A stretch of DNA of 64,000 nucleotides, from assembly GCA_017537025.1 (NCBI GenBank), contig JAFWCB010000006.1, positions 1 through 64,000 of the forward strand, read 5' to 3'. The position numbers and the translations under genes are program-made. This DNA is from Sediminibacterium sp. (GTDB lineage: Bacteria > Bacteroidota > Bacteroidia > Chitinophagales > Chitinophagaceae). This document shows, in pieces, positions 41,520-51,592 of the stretch. How positions within the stretch are numbered: the stretch's first letter is position 1; each line of letters opens with the position of its first letter. Below the pieces are notes generated by a model. That model worked only from the letters and a program-made list of their open reading frames with translations, ran no database searches and was not told where the DNA came from.

Positions 41520-42782
41520 CAATCCATTCCTCACCAACCTATACCCTATTAACTCATCATGCCTGGCACCAAAAGGACGATAATAAAAGAAAATACTATA
41601 CTCATTTTCTGTTTCCCAATAATTGCCTTCTGTCAAAGCAGGATCAGACTTTTGCTTCACTCCTTTCGCCTCTTGGGTTACGTACTGATAGTTATAATAT
41701 CCATTTTTTAAAAAAATCTTTTTAGTATACATACCTGTTTCGGCATCAAACTTCATGAGTGAAGTGTCATTTATTTGATTACCGGTGAACTCACCCAATA
41801 TATAGACGTTTTTACCTACCAATGGCAACCCTTTATCCGGTTGAAAACGAAATGTAACCCAGCCATACTCGGTTTGCCACCAAGGGTTTAGCGACTCTGA
41901 ACTACTGATATTGCTAAAACCATTTTGATCCCGATAAAACAAATAACGCAAACTACTTCTTACGATATCCGGGCGTATCAATACTTCCACAGGTAATGTG
42001 GTTTGATCTATTTTTTCTACACGATCACTCTCAAAACGAAAACTTCTTAAATCGGCCCAACGATATTCTTTTCCCGCAGGGAAAATACAATCTAACTCCG
42101 GATTAAATTCTAAAACATTACCTCGTATAAAACTGGGTTGAATATTTTTTACCGCATTATCCCATCTTCCATTTTGTAGTATTACCGTGTTGAATTGTTG
42201 TGGACTAAATGCATTAAGTCCCTGCACGTCTATGGCCAATTGAATTTTTTGGTGTGTGCGCATCAGCTGATTATCGAATGGTTGCTCAACCCTTGCCGCA
42301 ATAATGCTATTATTATCTACTACAAAAAATCTTTTCGTGAAAATCAATTTCGATGTATCCGCATCTTTGTACACTTTTAATAAATAGTTCCCGCTTCGTG
42401 ATGGCATGGCGTTTCGTTCAGGCAAAAGCGCTTGATAATGCACATAAGGTATGCGGGTAATGGATGCTACCCGATAGGTATTGATTCTATTCTGCTGAAA
42501 TCCGCGTATGTAATCGAAAGGACTCCATTGCGCCTCGCTCCAATCGGCATTGCATAATTGATAGGTATAATAATAGTTAGCCGGAATAGCAGCCAGATCG
42601 TCAAAATGTAACTCTAGTTGATCTCCACTATTTAGGTTTATGATAGGTAGTGCAAGCTGATTATTCTGCGGGAATAATTTCACGGTTTTAACAGTAGTAC
42701 TATACAGTTTATCGGGTTCTCTTTGGGCATTCAAATGGCCTAAGAAGCCTATAAAAAAGAAAAGAAAAAGATACTTAATCAT
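41517..42782 (-). CDS. Type IX secretion system plug-like protein (DUF5103)
   Basis: This 421-residue protein has a signal peptide (about 1-19, ending LNAQ) and the DUF5103 architecture, which includes the plug protein found with the SprA translocon of the Bacteroidota type IX secretion system. Landmarks are YYTYQLCNADWSEAQWSPFD, then FDYIRGFQQNRIN and a C-terminal immunoglobulin-like part with YVILGEFT-type sequence (KNVYILGEFTGNQINDTSLM) and NGYYNYQYV. Its role as plug is inferred by family. No other T9SS component is in the window. It starts 59 bp from the divergent FtsX gene. Confidence 0.85.
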   Translation of the reverse strand: MIKYLFLFFFIGFLGHLNAQREPDKLYSTTVKTVKLFPQNNQLALPIINLNSGDQLELHFDDLAAIPANYYYTYQLCNADWSEAQWSPFDYIRGFQQNRINTYRVASITRIPYVHYQALLPERNAMPSRSGNYLLKVYKDADTSKLIFTKRFFVVDNNSIIAARVEQPFDNQLMRTHQKIQLAIDVQGLNAFSPQQFNTVILQNGRWDNAVKNIQPSFIRGNVLEFNPELDCIFPAGKEYRWADLRSFRFESDRVEKIDQTTLPVEVLIRPDIVRSSLRYLFYRDQNGFSNISSSESLNPWWQTEYGWVTFRFQPDKGLPLVGKNVYILGEFTGNQINDTSLMKFDAETGMYTKKIFLKNGYYNYQYVTQEAKGVKQKSDPALTEGNYWETENEYSIFFYYRPFGARHDELIGYRLVRNGL

Positions 42783-42841
42783 GAATCCTGTTTGTTGTAT
42801 TGTTTTGTAGCCTTAGCTTTGAATAGCTAAAATAATGCCAT

Positions 42842-44074
42842 TTGAACACATCTCTATTTATTGCCCGAAAATTAGCAAATGGCAGTCCCTCCGCTTTTTC
42901 CGGCTTTATCATACGGCTTTCTGCCGGCGCTACAGCTATTGGTGTGGCCGCTATGATCATTACTGTATGTTTTGTAAATGGTTTTCAATCGTCGGTATCC
43001 CAAAAGATTTATGCTTTCTGGGGGCATATTCGGGTACAACACTATGAACCGAATAAATCTATCGTTTCTGAAGAACAGCCAATTCAAAAAGATACCATCG
43101 TTGAAAAAGCCTTGCTTCAACATTCGGAATTAGCCTATTTTCAGCCCTATGCTACTAAATCCGCAGTTATAGATAAGTTGAACAACATAGAAGGTATTCT
43201 ATTAAAAGGAGTAGATCCAACATATCATACAGCAGCTCTTGAACCTTATATGCAATCCGGTAAATGGCTTTCTTTTCCCGATAGTGGTTATAGTAAAGAA
43301 ATTATTGTTTCCGTTCAGCTTGCCAAACAACTCAATATTAAGTTATCCGATACCATTAAATTATATTTCATTACCAATGAAACAGGTGCGCGTACCTATC
43401 GAAAACTCCGTGTTAGCGGTATGTATAAAACAGGAATCGAAGAATACGATAAATTGTTTTGTATTGCAGACATTCGTTTAATTCAGCAAATGAATAGTTG
43501 GCAGTCCTCTCAAATAGGTGGTTATGAGGTTTTCGCTAAAGAAACAAATCAACTTGATTCACTCAATAATACCTTATTAAACGATTTACCGGTACAATGG
43601 ATGAGTAGAACTATCCGTTCTATATATCCGAATATTTTCGATTGGCTATCCATTCAAAATGTAAATAGAATAGTAGTATTTATCATTATGGGAGTTGTTG
43701 CTATAATCAATATGATTACTTGTTTATTGATCCTTATTTTAGAAAGAACAAAAATGATCGGTTTACTGAAAGCTATTGGTGCAAGGGATCATTCAATCAT
43801 GCGGATATTCTTGTACTATGCCGGCTATATAGCAATTCGTGGCGTTTTAGGTGGGTTTATTTTAGGGGTTGGATTATGCTTATTACAACAATACACCGGT
43901 TTTATTACATTAGATGAGAGCTCCTATTATGTAACCCAGGCACCGGTATTAATTATTTGGTGGCAGGTATTATTGATATGTATCGCTACTATTTTTACCT
44001 GCTATACTGTTTTATTGATTCCGGTTTTATTAATCAAGAGAATAAGCCCGCTTCAGGCTTTACAATTCAGATAA
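42842..44074 (+). CDS. FtsX-like ABC transporter permease
   Basis: The 410-residue protein has the MacB/LolC-type arrangement. One membrane helix near the start (about 22-45) is followed by a periplasmic domain (about 46-270) and three helices at the end within the FtsX domain (VVFIIMGVVAIINMITCLLI and later). The motif LERTKMIGLLKAIGARDHSIMRIF (quoted in part: MIGLLKAIGARDHSIMRIF) is characteristic. It should export or extract a lipoprotein or lipid with an ATPase encoded elsewhere. The start is TTG at 42842; a nearby ATG (42835) is in another frame. It ends exactly one base before the convergent SpoU gene. Confidence 0.9.
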   Translation: MNTSLFIARKLANGSPSAFSGFIIRLSAGATAIGVAAMIITVCFVNGFQSSVSQKIYAFWGHIRVQHYEPNKSIVSEEQPIQKDTIVEKALLQHSELAYFQPYATKSAVIDKLNNIEGILLKGVDPTYHTAALEPYMQSGKWLSFPDSGYSKEIIVSVQLAKQLNIKLSDTIKLYFITNETGARTYRKLRVSGMYKTGIEEYDKLFCIADIRLIQQMNSWQSSQIGGYEVFAKETNQLDSLNNTLLNDLPVQWMSRTIRSIYPNIFDWLSIQNVNRIVVFIIMGVVAIINMITCLLILILERTKMIGLLKAIGARDHSIMRIFLYYAGYIAIRGVLGGFILGVGLCLLQQYTGFITLDESSYYVTQAPVLIIWWQVLLICIATIFTCYTVLLIPVLLIKRISPLQALQFR

Positions 44075-44797
44075 TTATTTGTATAAATGGGATATGAGTA
44101 TACCTGCTGCAACGGCAGCATTTAAAGACTCAGCTTGCCCTCTTCGAGGAATATGAATGGCATGTTGAATCTGTTCTACCACTTCTTTTCGGATACCTTT
44201 AGATTCATTACCGATAACTAATACCCCTTCCTTTACAGGTGTAAATGTATTCATGTTTTTACCTTCTAATAAAGCCCCAAAACTGGGCACATGGGTGTTT
44301 GCCAAAGCCTTGCTGATATCGGTATATACTATTTGTACGCGAGTAATAGACCCCATAGTAGCTTGTACTACTTTCGGATTATAACAATCCGCCGTATCCT
44401 CACTGGCAATTATTGTTGTTATGCCGAACCAATCTGCAATACGTATCAATGTACCTAAATTACCGGGGTCTTGAATTCCATCCAGCGCGAGAGAAAAACT
44501 TTTCTCAGGTATTCCTTTGAAGGAATAACTAGGCTTTTTCGCTATTACCAATACTTTATTAGGAGTTTGTAAGCCGCTTATTTTTGACAGCTCAATAGCT
44601 GAAACCCTTTGTATAGGTATGGGTGCAGGAATTTCAGGCTCCCAATCTTCTGTTGCATAAATTTGCTCTATATCAATCCCCGATTGAATAAGTTCGTGTG
44701 CCAGTTTCACTCCTTCCGCAACAAATACACCCAATATATCTCTTTGTTTTTTCTGGAATAAAGATTGAATATATTTGGCCTCATTCTTGCTTATCAT
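44075..44797 (-). CDS. TrmH/SpoU-family RNA methyltransferase
   Basis: This 240-residue protein methylates ribose 2'-OH in tRNA or rRNA using S-adenosylmethionine. The SPOUT motifs are visible: GIQDPGNLGTLIRIADWFG (motif 1), VLVIGNESKGIRKEV (motif 2) and IPRRGQAESLNAAVAAGILI (motif 3). An N-terminal substrate-binding domain begins KNEAKYIQSLFQKKQRDILG. The nucleotide target cannot be assigned. It is divergent from the BamA/TamA-like gene, the start codons being 5 bp apart, and it abuts the FtsX gene end with no gap. Confidence 0.93.
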   Translation of the reverse strand: MISKNEAKYIQSLFQKKQRDILGVFVAEGVKLAHELIQSGIDIEQIYATEDWEPEIPAPIPIQRVSAIELSKISGLQTPNKVLVIAKKPSYSFKGIPEKSFSLALDGIQDPGNLGTLIRIADWFGITTIIASEDTADCYNPKVVQATMGSITRVQIVYTDISKALANTHVPSFGALLEGKNMNTFTPVKEGVLVIGNESKGIRKEVVEQIQHAIHIPRRGQAESLNAAVAAGILISHLYK

Positions 44798-44801
44798 TGC
44801 T

Positions 44802-47201
44802 ATGCATTTTAAAAAAAGTACTAATCATGGTTTTATCAGCCTTTTGGCATGGGTAGGCATCATTTTTTTTACTTCTTGCACGTCCGAAAAAAGAACCGTA
44901 GTAAGAAACTATCCTCTTCGTAAAGCCTTTGTTTTCGAAAATACAGTTAGAATAATTAGTTCTGATTTATCCAAAGATGCAAAAAATCAGCTTACCACCC
45001 AATTGAATACTTATTGGGATGATAGTTTAAAAGCGCCGAGAGTACAGCAATATGGAATCAGATACAAGATCAAGAACCCACCTACTTTCGATACGGCAAA
45101 TATTACCAGAACGAAGCAATTTATGAATGCTTATCTACAATCCCTTGGGTACTATAATGCCATTTTAAAACATACAGTTACCATAGATACGGTACGTGAT
45201 CAATATCGTGCCAAAATTGAAATAAAGATTGAGCCCGGAAAATTTGTAAGAATAGACTCTGTATCCTTTGATTTAAAGGATACAATATTAAATAGTCTCA
45301 CAAAAGAGAACGAGAAGGGAACAGCCCTTAACAAAAACACGCCTTATTCCAAACAGCTTATTAATGGTGAGCTAGATCGTTTGTTGAAAATATATCGTAA
45401 TAATGGGTTCTATAAGCTTACCAGAGAAGATATATATGCTTATATCGACTCTACCGATCAAAAATTTTTACGACTAACATTAGACCCTTTCGAGCAAGCA
45501 CGATTATTAACAGAACTAGCTAAATCAAAAAAAGAGAGCCCTACCTGGGATATTGCTATTTTACGAAGAGAAAATCCTGATTCTTCTCGTTTATTTCAGT
45601 ATAAAATTGCAAACCTCATTTATTATCCTGAAATCCGACTAACAGATACCCAAGATAGCTTGCTCTTTCAACGATTTGAAAGAGAAAAAAAATATAAAGA
45701 AATTATTATTCGGGATAAACAGGGTTTATTCACCTACAAGCCCATGAAAGAAAATACTTATTTTAAAAGGGGCGATTTATTCAGCGATACGAAATTCTAT
45801 AAAAGTGCTAATGCCCTTTCTCAACTAGGTGCCTGGCAAGCAGTAGATATCAAATCTGTAATTAGAGGTAGGGATAGTATAGACCTGTATTTCTTTATGA
45901 TACCTGCTAAAAAACAAAGTTTTGCAGTTGATCTTGAAGCAAGCAGAAATACGGCCGACTTTGGTATTGGTAACCTATTAGGTATTTCTACCAATTTTTC
46001 AAATACAAACAGAAATGTTTGGAGAAGCGCTATTCAATCGGTGGTAAATTTTAGAACAGGGGTGGAACTAAATTTATTAAGCGCAAATAAAAATCAACAA
46101 TCAAGTCTTTTCCAAACTTTTACAATTAACGCCGGACATACGCTTATTTTCCCTAGAATTATTCAACCCTTTGGGAAATGGTCGGCCATTGATAAAATCG
46201 ACAATAAGAGAACTCTTTGGGCTATCAATGCTGGTTATGTTGAAAGAAAAACCTTTTATGTACTCCGTTCTTTTACCACTAGTTTTGGTTATGAATGGAA
46301 AAAAGGTAATAACCTTTTCTTGTACAAGCCTTTAAACATTGAATTATACGCGATCGATAAATTGGATTCGCTTAAAAATCTAATACAAAACAACCCATTT
46401 TTGCGAGCTTCTTTCAATGAGGGAAATATTGTAAGCCAAAGTTTTTCGTGGATAAAAACAACCGTTAGTAATCGGAATCCTAATGCGAGTAATTATTATA
46501 GTGTTGGTGTAGAGGAGGCGGGAGGTTTATTCGGTTTCGTTCCCGGTTTGAAAGGTAATATATACCGGTACTTAAAAACACAAGCTGAATACAGGCGTTC
46601 ATTAAAAATAGGAAACAACGAATTAGCTTATAGAGCTTTCGGTGGTATCGGCATTAATTATGGGGGAGATAGTATAATTGGTCCTACCCTGCCCTTCTTT
46701 AAACAGTTTTCTGCCGGTGGTCCGAATAGTATGCGGGCATGGGTTCTTCGCCAGCTTGGTTTAGGAAGTTCTAATATCAGTGAGCAAGATCCAGCATTAA
46801 ATTCATTTAGAGATCGTTTCGGCGATTTGCAATTAGAAGTGAATCTGGAATATCGTTTTCATTTAGCTTCCATTGGTGGATTTAAAATTGCCAGTGCGGT
46901 ATATACAGATATTGGTAATATATGGAATGTTAGAAAAATAGCATCTGCCAGTGATCCCGACTCTCGTTTCTCATTTAAAAATTTGGGTAGAGATATTGCT
47001 ATTGGTGCGGGCACCGGGCTACGATTTGATTTGTCGTATTTTCTGATTCGCTTAGATTTTGCCTATAAGGTTAAAGATCCGCTTAGAGCTGCTAATGGTG
47101 GATGGATGAGTGTTAAAGATTTTAATTGGACGGATACCAGAGCCAATGGTGTTCAAATCAGAAACTATGCATTGCAATTAGGTATTGGCCTACCCTTCTA
47201 A
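44802..47201 (+). CDS. BamA/TamA-like outer-membrane protein, predicted lipoprotein
   Basis: From ATG 44802 this 799-residue Omp85-family protein has a lipoprotein signal (LAWVGIIFFTSCTSE). POTRA-like repeats at about 40-330 and a 16-strand barrel at the end are followed by the conserved SGPNSMRAW-type motif (AGGPNSMRAWVLRQLG) and the final strand LQLGIGLPF. BamA inserts barrels into the outer membrane; a lipid-anchored homologue may work in a different assembly step. The end overlaps the convergent truB gene by 12 bp. An upstream start at 44775 would remove the lipobox position and is less likely. Confidence 0.9.
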   Translation: MHFKKSTNHGFISLLAWVGIIFFTSCTSEKRTVVRNYPLRKAFVFENTVRIISSDLSKDAKNQLTTQLNTYWDDSLKAPRVQQYGIRYKIKNPPTFDTANITRTKQFMNAYLQSLGYYNAILKHTVTIDTVRDQYRAKIEIKIEPGKFVRIDSVSFDLKDTILNSLTKENEKGTALNKNTPYSKQLINGELDRLLKIYRNNGFYKLTREDIYAYIDSTDQKFLRLTLDPFEQARLLTELAKSKKESPTWDIAILRRENPDSSRLFQYKIANLIYYPEIRLTDTQDSLLFQRFEREKKYKEIIIRDKQGLFTYKPMKENTYFKRGDLFSDTKFYKSANALSQLGAWQAVDIKSVIRGRDSIDLYFFMIPAKKQSFAVDLEASRNTADFGIGNLLGISTNFSNTNRNVWRSAIQSVVNFRTGVELNLLSANKNQQSSLFQTFTINAGHTLIFPRIIQPFGKWSAIDKIDNKRTLWAINAGYVERKTFYVLRSFTTSFGYEWKKGNNLFLYKPLNIELYAIDKLDSLKNLIQNNPFLRASFNEGNIVSQSFSWIKTTVSNRNPNASNYYSVGVEEAGGLFGFVPGLKGNIYRYLKTQAEYRRSLKIGNNELAYRAFGGIGINYGGDSIIGPTLPFFKQFSAGGPNSMRAWVLRQLGLGSSNISEQDPALNSFRDRFGDLQLEVNLEYRFHLASIGGFKIASAVYTDIGNIWNVRKIASASDPDSRFSFKNLGRDIAIGAGTGLRFDLSYFLIRLDFAYKVKDPLRAANGGWMSVKDFNWTDTRANGVQIRNYALQLGIGLPF

Positions 47202-47900
47202 AGAAATAAGTGATTGTATCTTTGCTTCAAAAGCGTCCATGCTATAGGCATCGTTCACATCGAACGCTCCTATATGGGTTCTTCTTAAACTACTCATATA
47301 CGCTCCGGTACCAAGTGCCTGACCAAAATCATGTGCTAAGCTTCTGATATAAGTACCGGTAGAGCAACGAACTAAAAAATGAAGTACCGGTAATTGAATA
47401 TCTGTGATAGCGAAATCGTAAATAGTTATCGGTCTGGGTTCTAAGATCACATCCTCTCCTTTACGAGCAGCTAAATACACCGGTTTACCCTCGCGCTTTA
47501 TGGCTGAGTGGATTGGTGGTATTTGTAAAAGATCTCCAGTGAACTGTTGCGTAGTTTGATGTATTTGTGAGGCTGAAATGGTATCAATAGTTTTAAAGTT
47601 TATCGGTTCCGATTCCAGATCATAGGTAGGCGTAGTGGCACCAATAGTAAAAGTTCCGGTATAGGTTTTAGGCATACCCATATACTCATTTATTTTCTTG
47701 GTAAACTTACCGGTGCATACAATGAGTAATCCGGTTGCGAGTGGATCTAATGTTCCGGCATGACCCACTTTTATCACTTTGGTGAGATTCCTTATTTTTC
47801 TAACCACGTCAAAGGAAGTCCAACCTAAAGGTTTATCGATCAGTATTACTTCTCCCTCCAAAAAAGATTGCAATGAAGGGTGTATCGGTTTTTGTCGCAT
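47190..47900 (-). CDS. truB: tRNA pseudouridine-55 synthase
   Basis: TruB isomerises uridine 55 in the T loop of tRNA. The 236 residues include the active-site motif GHAGTLDPLATGLL, with catalytic Asp52, and TYTGTFTIGATTPTYDLESE, PPIHSAIKREGKPVY and CSTGTYIRSLAHD. The length is short because the C-terminal PUA domain is absent. It shares a TAATG start-stop overlap with the M48 peptidase gene upstream, indicating translational coupling, and is convergent with the BamA-like gene. Confidence 0.96.
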   Translation of the reverse strand: MRQKPIHPSLQSFLEGEVILIDKPLGWTSFDVVRKIRNLTKVIKVGHAGTLDPLATGLLIVCTGKFTKKINEYMGMPKTYTGTFTIGATTPTYDLESEPINFKTIDTISASQIHQTTQQFTGDLLQIPPIHSAIKREGKPVYLAARKGEDVILEPRPITIYDFAITDIQLPVLHFLVRCSTGTYIRSLAHDFGQALGTGAYMSSLRRTHIGAFDVNDAYSMDAFEAKIQSLISLEG

Positions 47901-48985
47901 TAGTTTTTTATAAGATCCCAGTTTTTTGATACAACGGCATTTACAGCGTATTCGCGGGATCTGTATTTTTTTGCAAAGGCATTTGCATTATCAATTCTCT
48001 CCTGCGTTGCAGGGTGTGTACTAAGGAAAGCAATCATATCCGGAGCCTTACCATATGCCTCTTGTAAGCGTAGCATCAAATTACGCATAGCAATGGGGTC
48101 AATATGATTATCTAGCAATAACTGCATACCGGATGCATCGGCCTCTCTTTCTAAATTTCTTGAGTAACCGAGATTTCTTAATGTTTCTGCATTCTCTACT
48201 AACACGGAGGCAATCCCCGATGCATCATTCAAGGCTACTGAAATTAATATCGCAACTGCTGAGCTGCGCAATAAAGAACGAAGACTATGTCTTTTATTAA
48301 TATGACTGGCTTCATGAGCCAATAAAGCGGCTAACTCATCACCCGACTTCATCGATTTTAAAATACCCGTATATACTACTATTCTACCACCGGGTAGTGC
48401 AAAGGCGTTCACCTCTTTATTTTGTAATACAGTAACCTGAATGTTATATGTTTTACTCAGTTCTAATGCATGAGCAACCTCGTTTACCAATCTTGTTTTT
48501 TGTGAATCTGTTTCTCCGATATCTACAAAAGCTTGAAATAATTTATCACCCATTAGTTTTTCCTGCGAAGGAGAAATAATTTTCAATCCCACCCATGGAA
48601 CAACATTAGCAATAGCAAAATACCCTCCCACTAAAAGCATTACAAACACAAAAGCCAAAACTCCCACATGCATATTCATGAGCCTTCCAAACCAAGAAGG
48701 GTTTGCGTGTATGATATTATCTCTAATAGTAAGATAAGAAGGATGGGTGAATGGAATGGCCAGATACTCGGCACCCGATCCGTTGATATAAACATATAGA
48801 TGTTCTGCTACATGAGCCGTTGTACATCCTGTATAGTTTATGGTAATGGGTTCTTTTACAACATGAAATCCATTTTCAGGAAATGTAAAATGGAATTCCA
48901 TTTCTTTTTCATGAGTAATAATGTCAACTGGTTGTCCGGCTGATGTTTTTCCATCATAGTATAAAGGTATTGCAGCACTATTCAT
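47900..48985 (-). CDS. M48-family membrane metallopeptidase
   Basis: The 361-residue protein has an N-terminal domain with a possible beta-sandwich (1-100). One membrane helix lies at about 106-128, followed by the M48 peptidase domain. The zinc motif HEASH places His224, Glu225 and His228, with the third ligand in READ (Glu281). This is the HtpX/BepA type of membrane protease used for quality control of envelope proteins. Start and stop overlap its neighbours in TAATG form on both sides (DUF898 upstream, truB downstream), so the three genes form one operon. Confidence 0.92.
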   Translation of the reverse strand: MNSAAIPLYYDGKTSAGQPVDIITHEKEMEFHFTFPENGFHVVKEPITINYTGCTTAHVAEHLYVYINGSGAEYLAIPFTHPSYLTIRDNIIHANPSWFGRLMNMHVGVLAFVFVMLLVGGYFAIANVVPWVGLKIISPSQEKLMGDKLFQAFVDIGETDSQKTRLVNEVAHALELSKTYNIQVTVLQNKEVNAFALPGGRIVVYTGILKSMKSGDELAALLAHEASHINKRHSLRSLLRSSAVAILISVALNDASGIASVLVENAETLRNLGYSRNLEREADASGMQLLLDNHIDPIAMRNLMLRLQEAYGKAPDMIAFLSTHPATQERIDNANAFAKKYRSREYAVNAVVSKNWDLIKN

Positions 48986-49935
48986 TAGATAATAAATCCG
49001 AAGTCAAAAAAATCTGAGAGGTCCTCACCGGTAGCATCACTAAAATCTTCCTGATCTTGACGCAGTTGATCAAAATTGATAACCCCATCTAAGGCAATAT
49101 GATCCATTACGAAAGTTAGTGTTCTGGTAACTACCCAAGGAGTGGCAATACCCAATGTGAATATTAATAATAAAACATTAACGATAATGAGTTTGGCGAA
49201 ATCACCGCCTGTAGCAGTTGATTTACACAGCATGATTTCATCATCTTTTGTAAGTGCCAAGTTATCTACGAAATAAGCAAAGAGTTCTTTCTGCCACCAG
49301 AAAGAATAAATACCAAGAGTGAGGATCGTTAAAAAATATCCCTTAAGGTTAAGCCAAAAATATTCGGCACCTTCTCCTTTATAAGCGAACCGTGCATTTC
49401 CTATCCGTACATTACACAACAAGTATCTACGCAGGTTCATATGAAACCAAGGAAGGTAAAAACCTAATGTGATGATCGTGAAAAAAATACCTTTAAAAAA
49501 CATCCTAACAAGCGCCCAACGATCTCCGGTATATCCAAATCTTATTCCACTCCACACGGTTTTTGCAAAACGGTAACGATAAGAACCGTGGATGGCTAGT
49601 GGCATGAGCACTAACAATATTGCATAAAAAACTAACAAGGCTAACTCTGCTAATTTTAAATTAGACATCACACCAATAAATACGAGTGAATACGCTAAGA
49701 AAATGATAGCAAATGCTTTGATAAACCCTTTAAACATCTGATTACCGGTACCTGTAAAAACAAAAGGCTGGTTTTGAAAAGTAGTTTGGCTATACATATA
49801 CTGTAGGGTGCGAGCTTTGGCCCAGGGGTAGTACAAACCAAATGTTATAATAGTAAGAATGAAGTTAACAAGCATGATCCGAAAATAATCGAGCCCGTTT
49901 CCTTTGTAGGCGAGTTGGTAGTTTTGGTAATCCAT
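48985..49935 (-). CDS. DUF898 / YjgN-family membrane protein
   Basis: This 316-residue protein has about eight hydrophobic segments arranged in repeated modules, each with a turn such as GNQMFKGF, GDRWALVRMFFKG, GEGAEYFWLNLKGYFLTIL, and LTLGIYSFWW. It belongs to DUF898 (E. coli YjgN), membrane proteins without an assigned activity. The gene is linked to the M48 peptidase by a TAATG overlap, a conserved neighbourhood in several phyla that suggests a shared role in envelope proteolysis. That role is inference. Confidence 0.85.
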   Translation of the reverse strand: MDYQNYQLAYKGNGLDYFRIMLVNFILTIITFGLYYPWAKARTLQYMYSQTTFQNQPFVFTGTGNQMFKGFIKAFAIIFLAYSLVFIGVMSNLKLAELALLVFYAILLVLMPLAIHGSYRYRFAKTVWSGIRFGYTGDRWALVRMFFKGIFFTIITLGFYLPWFHMNLRRYLLCNVRIGNARFAYKGEGAEYFWLNLKGYFLTILTLGIYSFWWQKELFAYFVDNLALTKDDEIMLCKSTATGGDFAKLIIVNVLLLIFTLGIATPWVVTRTLTFVMDHIALDGVINFDQLRQDQEDFSDATGEDLSDFFDFGFII

Positions 49936-49940
49936 GGTAT

Positions 49941-49975
49941 TAGTCAGTGGTTAGTGGTTAGTGCATAGTGGTTAG
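49941..49975 (+). repeat. Heptamer array TGGTTAG-like between proS and DUF898 genes
   Basis: Five units in register (TAGTCAG, TGGTTAG, TGGTTAG, TGCATAG, TGGTTAG) fill the 44-bp gap between two genes on the minus strand. Unlike most other arrays this one does not begin at a stop codon and its TAG-bearing strand is opposite to the genes. Confidence 0.8.
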
Positions 49976-49979
49976 TAAA

Positions 49980-51458
49980 TCAATAAGCTCTTGCAAAAAG
50001 CACCCTCTCCTTAGAAGGTTTACCAGTAAGTATACATACTCCTTCTTCCTGTTCATTATGAAGGGGTATACAACGTATGGTAGCCTTACTCAATTCCTTT
50101 ATCTTTTCTTCCGTTTCTGCGGTACCATCCCAATGAGCAGATACGAAGCCAGCTTTTGTATCTAAGATATGAAGAAATTCATTCCAATGATTCGCCCGGG
50201 TAATATGTTCATCCCTAAAAGCTTTGGCCTTATTGAACATGTGTAATTGAATTTCTTCCAATAATGTTTGGATATAAAATTCTACTCCTGTAAGTGGAAC
50301 GGTATTTTTTTCTTTGGTATCTCTTCGTGCAATTTCAACCACATTATTTTCCAGATCGCGCGCACCGATAGCAACACGCACAGGCACACCCTTCAATTCA
50401 TATTCCGCGAATTTCCAACCCGGACGATTATTATCACTATCATCATATTTTACACGGATGCCCAGTGCTTTTAGTTTTTTTACCAGTATATGTACTTCAT
50501 TACTGATTGCTCCTTTTTGCTCATCACTCTTATAAATAGGAACTATCACCACTTGTAAGGGTGCTATTTTAGGAGGAAGAATAAGACCGTCATCATCGCT
50601 ATGTGCCATTACCAATCCGCCAATTAACCGAGTACTCACACCCCAACTGGTAGCCCATACATAATCCAATTGATTATTATTATCTGAGAATTTCACATCG
50701 AATGCTTTGGCGAAATTTTGTCCGAGAAAATGCGAAGTACCTGCTTGTAATGCCTTACCATCTTGCATCAATGCCTCAATGCAATAAGTATCTTCCGCTC
50801 CGGCAAAACGTTCATTAGGTGTTTTTACACCTTTAATTACGGGAACAGCCATCCAGTTCTCTACAAAGTCGGCGTAAACATCTAGCATTTGTTTTGTTTC
50901 GGCAATAGCTTCTTTGGCCGTTGCATGAGCCGTATGCCCCTCTTGCCATAAAAATTCGGCTGTGCGTAAAAATAAACGGGTACGCATTTCCCAACGAACC
51001 ACATTGGCCCATTGGTTTACTAAAATAGGAAGATCACGGTAAGATTGAATCCAACCTTTATACGTGTTCCAAATAATGGCTTCACTGGTTGGACGAACAA
51101 CCAATTCCTCTTCTAATTTAGCTTCTGGGTCAACAATAAGTTTGCCTTTGTTTTCAGGATCGCTTTTTAATCGATAATGCGTTACAACCGCACATTCTTT
51201 AGCAAAGCCTTCCGCATTCTTTTCTTCCGCCTCAAAAAGGCTTTTAGGCACGAATAGGGGGAAGTATGCATTTTGATGCCCTGTTTCTTTAAACATCCTA
51301 TCCAGTACATCTCTCATGTTCTCCCATAGCGCAAAACCGTAGGGTTTAATAACCATACAGCCCCTTACAGCACTATAATCGGCTAATCCGCCCTTGAGAA
51401 TCAAATCGTTATACCATTGTGAATAATCCTGCTCTTTCGATGTAATGACTTTACCCAT
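49980..51458 (-). CDS. proS: Prolyl-tRNA synthetase, archaeal/eukaryote-like type
   Basis: ProRS attaches proline to tRNA. The 492-residue protein has class II motifs, for example [34 protein letters not shown] and WAMVVRWE-like ([20 protein letters not shown]). The C-terminal anticodon-binding domain ends in VLFARAY, a tyrosine end typical of the archaeal/eukaryotic type. The roughly 180-residue editing insertion of the E. coli-type enzyme is missing. This type is known from Bacteroidota and other bacteria. It has its own candidate -7 element (TACATTTG) at 51547-51540. Confidence 0.95.
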   Translation of the reverse strand: MGKVITSKEQDYSQWYNDLILKGGLADYSAVRGCMVIKPYGFALWENMRDVLDRMFKETGHQNAYFPLFVPKSLFEAEEKNAEGFAKECAVVTHYRLKSDPENKGKLIVDPEAKLEEELVVRPTSEAIIWNTYKGWIQSYRDLPILVNQWANVVRWEMRTRLFLRTAEFLWQEGHTAHATAKEAIAETKQMLDVYADFVENWMAVPVIKGVKTPNERFAGAEDTYCIEALMQDGKALQAGTSHFLGQNFAKAFDVKFSDNNNQLDYVWATSWGVSTRLIGGLVMAHSDDDGLILPPKIAPLQVVIVPIYKSDEQKGAISNEVHILVKKLKALGIRVKYDDSDNNRPGWKFAEYELKGVPVRVAIGARDLENNVVEIARRDTKEKNTVPLTGVEFYIQTLLEEIQLHMFNKAKAFRDEHITRANHWNEFLHILDTKAGFVSAHWDGTAETEEKIKELSKATIRCIPLHNEQEEGVCILTGKPSKERVLFARAY

Positions 51459-51539
51459 AAATTAAAATTTCCTAAATTTTACGAACAACTGTTAGTTGGC
51501 ATGCATTTTGACGCTTAAAAACAGGAAGTTGTAATGCAG

Positions 51540-51547
51540 CAAATGTA
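51540..51547 (-). promoter_or_regulatory. Bacteroidota -7 element upstream of proS
   Basis: TACATTTG on the minus strand matches TAnnTTTG. A TTTG lies at 51567-51564, only 16 bases away, which is shorter than the usual spacing. The leader would be about 77 nt. Confidence 0.4.
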
Positions 51548-51592
51548 CTGTAACTTCGGGTATCAAAAGTTGCTAACCTTAACATGCAGATT

